Shown in pieces: positions 62,331 to 64,000 of a stretch of 64,000 bases of DNA. How positions within the stretch are numbered: position 1 is the stretch's first letter; each line of letters starts with the position of its first letter. The notes below the pieces were generated by a model. It did no database searches, was not told the origin of the DNA, and saw only the letters and a program-made list of their open reading frames with translations. Origin of the DNA: Vibrio genomosp. F10 str. ZF-129 (GTDB taxonomy: Bacteria; Pseudomonadota; Gammaproteobacteria; Enterobacterales; Vibrionaceae). The position numbers and the translations under genes were made by a program. Location of the stretch: contig NZ_AJYQ02000018.1 of assembly GCF_000287055.2 (NCBI RefSeq), forward strand, positions 56,248 through 120,247, written 5' to 3'.

Positions 62331-63776
62331 ATGTTAGGAGCCGATGGACTTAACCTTGTTGTGATGATTGCAGAGTCAGGGATTGTTGACACTGCGGTCA
62401 ATGATCTGGTGGCACGTTCTCAAGTTATGATGATGGCTGAAAACAGAGGCGTAAAAACGTCTGTTAAAGGTCACCTTCATAAATGGGGAACGGGTGTAAA
62501 GCGTCGAATTACTAAGGTGTGCGAAACGGATCGCTTTAAGCATGAGTTGTCGTTGTATCAAGATGTTATCCACTGGGATGAAGAGACATTCTTTGAAAAC
62601 TTAAATGACGTTGTCAAACAGTTAGAATGGCATTCCGCCTTCTATCTACAAGCTCGTCGTTTGATTGAAAAAAACAAAGGGATTAATAACCCGATGTTTC
62701 CGCATTACTTTTGTGATCAATGGTACAAAAGCCTATCTGATACACTAAAAAAAGCGCAGATTTCAGAGCTTGAAGCCAGTAAAGAAAAAGCATTAAAAGA
62801 TCTTTATCAAAGAATGGAAACGATAAAGAACATGGACAGAGTGACTGAAACGGGCAGTGAAATCAGTGTTGGTAGACTCTGGGATATGGCCTCTGCGAAG
62901 TTGAGTAAAACCGATCTGACGGTGATGCGAAAACACGCAGAGTACCTGAGTAAAAATAAAGGTTTGCAAGACATCGCAGAGCAACTTGGCCGAATGGCGG
63001 GTGAAGTTGATGATCCTGATTTGAACGTAACACCGGCTGAAGAATTACAAATGGTGGAAGAAAAATCAGATGAAGCAACGGATGATATTGTCGGCATTCA
63101 TGAAAGTGACGACCTGAATAAATTATTACCCAACGAAACCATGTTCTTGGCGTATCCAGAGCTTGAAGTGGTTTTCTATAAACATCTCGTGGATAAGCGT
63201 CTACTCAACTATAAAGTCGCGGGTAAGTCCCGAACCTTGCGAAAGGTAAAAGCGCATGTTCCAGACAGCAAGCAAATCGACGCTGAAAAGGGGCCTTTTG
63301 TCATTTGTATTGATGCCTCCGGTTCAATGAAAGGTTCCCCAGAGCAGTCTGCAAAGGCCATAGCGTATGCTCTGATGCAAATTGCCCTAGCCGAAGAACG
63401 AGACTGTTTTGTTATCTTATTTTCTACGGAACAAATCACTTACGAGTTGACAAAGCAAGACGGCCTTCGAGAAGCGAGTGATTTCCTAGCTTACAGCTTC
63501 CATGGCGGAACTGATTTTGAAAAAGCGATCATGACATCGATTGAAACCATGGAAGGCAGCAAATACAAAAACGCTGATTTAGTCGTGGTATCGGATTTTA
63601 TCGCGCCTAAACAATCTGACGAATTACAACAAAAAGTAGACCTGTTGAAAACCAAGAAAAACCGTTTCCATGCGGTGAGCGTGTCTAAATACGGGAATCC
63701 GCAGCTAATGGAAATGTTTGATCACTGCTGGGCTTACCACCCAAGTTTAATGGGACGGTTGATGAAACAGTGGTAA
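62331..63776 (+). CDS. viaA: ViaA, VWA-domain partner of RavA
   Basis: A 481-residue protein with a long helical N-terminal region and a C-terminal von Willebrand A domain (about 320-481). The MIDAS metal site is readable as CIDASGSMKGSPE with the later FHGGTDFEKA and VVVSDFIAPK. This is the standard ravA-viaA pair. AGGAGC lies just before the ATG and overlaps the ravA stop, so translation is coupled. Confidence 0.95.
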   Translation: MLGADGLNLVVMIAESGIVDTAVNDLVARSQVMMMAENRGVKTSVKGHLHKWGTGVKRRITKVCETDRFKHELSLYQDVIHWDEETFFENLNDVVKQLEWHSAFYLQARRLIEKNKGINNPMFPHYFCDQWYKSLSDTLKKAQISELEASKEKALKDLYQRMETIKNMDRVTETGSEISVGRLWDMASAKLSKTDLTVMRKHAEYLSKNKGLQDIAEQLGRMAGEVDDPDLNVTPAEELQMVEEKSDEATDDIVGIHESDDLNKLLPNETMFLAYPELEVVFYKHLVDKRLLNYKVAGKSRTLRKVKAHVPDSKQIDAEKGPFVICIDASGSMKGSPEQSAKAIAYALMQIALAEERDCFVILFSTEQITYELTKQDGLREASDFLAYSFHGGTDFEKAIMTSIETMEGSKYKNADLVVVSDFIAPKQSDELQQKVDLLKTKKNRFHAVSVSKYGNPQLMEMFDHCWAYHPSLMGRLMKQW

Positions 63777-63852
63777 TTCGCCATCATTCCGAGCGATAGT
63801 TCATCGAATCGCTGTAAAACTGGGCAAACAAATCTTTTTTTTCGTTTTTTGT

Positions 63853-63880
63853 TTGACTATCAGGCCTCAATCCGTAAAGT
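63853..63880 (+). promoter_or_regulatory. Probable promoter of the tRNA
   Basis: TTGACT (63853-63858) and TAAAGT (63875-63880) with a 16-bp spacer lie about 90 bp before the tRNA 5' end, after a T-rich stretch. Confidence 0.5.
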
Positions 63881-63970
63881 ATGCATCCAACGCAACGGCA
63901 CTAAGTTTGCTTATTTTAGCGAGTTAACGTGTTGAAACATAAAGCGTTGTGAAATTGAAAAATTGCACAT

Positions 63971-64000
63971 GGCGTGTTGGCAGAGTGGCTATGCAGCGGA
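63971..64000 (+). tRNA. tRNA-Cys, 5' portion (cut by window edge)
   Basis: The last 30 bases read GGCGTGTTGG CAGAGTGGCT ATGCAGCGGA, matching the 5' half (acceptor strand, D-arm, start of anticodon stem) of bacterial tRNA-Cys, close to E. coli GGCGCGTTAACAAAGCGG. The anticodon lies beyond the window, so the identity is inferred. Confidence 0.72.

Noticed and set aside
1..64000. CRISPR arrays, insertion sequences, prophage genes, rRNA
   Set aside because: No regularly spaced repeats of CRISPR size, no transposase or integrase, no phage structural genes and no rRNA-like stretches were found.

Overview
The window looks like a marine Vibrio of the Splendidus clade. The evidence is an alginate catabolism locus with the PL15 / symporter / KDPG-pathway / PL17-PL17 layout known from V. 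splendidus 12B01, a ravA-viaA pair, a secreted chitin-type AA10 oxygenase, and Vibrio-like codon use and AT-rich spacers. This assignment is inference from gene content. No phage, transposase, integrase, CRISPR array or rRNA was seen. A tRNA (probably tRNA-Cys) begins 30 bases before the right edge.

Layout. 1-5.8 kb: tail of an AraC/GyrI-like regulator, a TonB siderophore receptor behind a Fur-box-like site, a BASS-family transporter, and a secreted AA10 LPMO with a CBM5/12. 5.9-14 kb: a WYL regulator opposite a small exported protein, a GFA-fold protein, a LysR/SDR divergent pair, a DUF1801-like protein, an AraC-amidase pair and an ABC1 kinase. 14.3-25.5 kb: the alginate block, in four transcription units (PL15 oligoalginate lyase; SSS symporter; kdgF-kdgK-eda; two tandem PL17 lyases). 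Each unit ends in its own hairpin terminator and each has a TTGTANTACAA-like palindrome about 50-70 bp before its first gene. The palindrome fits the FadR-type GntR consensus TNGTNNNACNA, and the regulator is not in the window. Oligoalginate would enter by the symporter, be cut to monomers by the three cytoplasmic lyases, be linearised with KdgF's help, then pass through KdgK and Eda. The DEH reductase step is missing here.

25.8-34 kb: a Cache-domain chemoreceptor, a phospholipase-D-like lipoprotein, and a D-amino-acid module (dadA, LysR regulator, PLP racemase, DUF1611/DgcN-like protein). 34.5-45.8 kb: housekeeping and stress genes, including a DEAD-box helicase, a TetR-CurA-GST electrophile-defence unit with two identical operators, a PilZ protein, a proline iminopeptidase-like enzyme, and an unusual fusion of YgjV-like membrane helices to an acetyltransferase-like domain. 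45.9-64 kb: fatty acid desaturase, an RND efflux system whose adaptor gene is broken by one in-frame TGA, a DUF1800-DUF1501 pair, Asp/Glu racemase, small cytochrome c, a three-gene unit of little-known proteins, nudix-ltaE, ravA-viaA and the tRNA start.

Most promising for follow-up: the dispersed alginate operators with no local regulator, and a possible extra transcript at 18.60-18.70 kb; the D-amino-acid module; the YgjV-acetyltransferase fusion with a short paralogue 8 kb away; the nonsense-interrupted efflux adaptor; and a related family of short tandem repeats seen just after two terminators.
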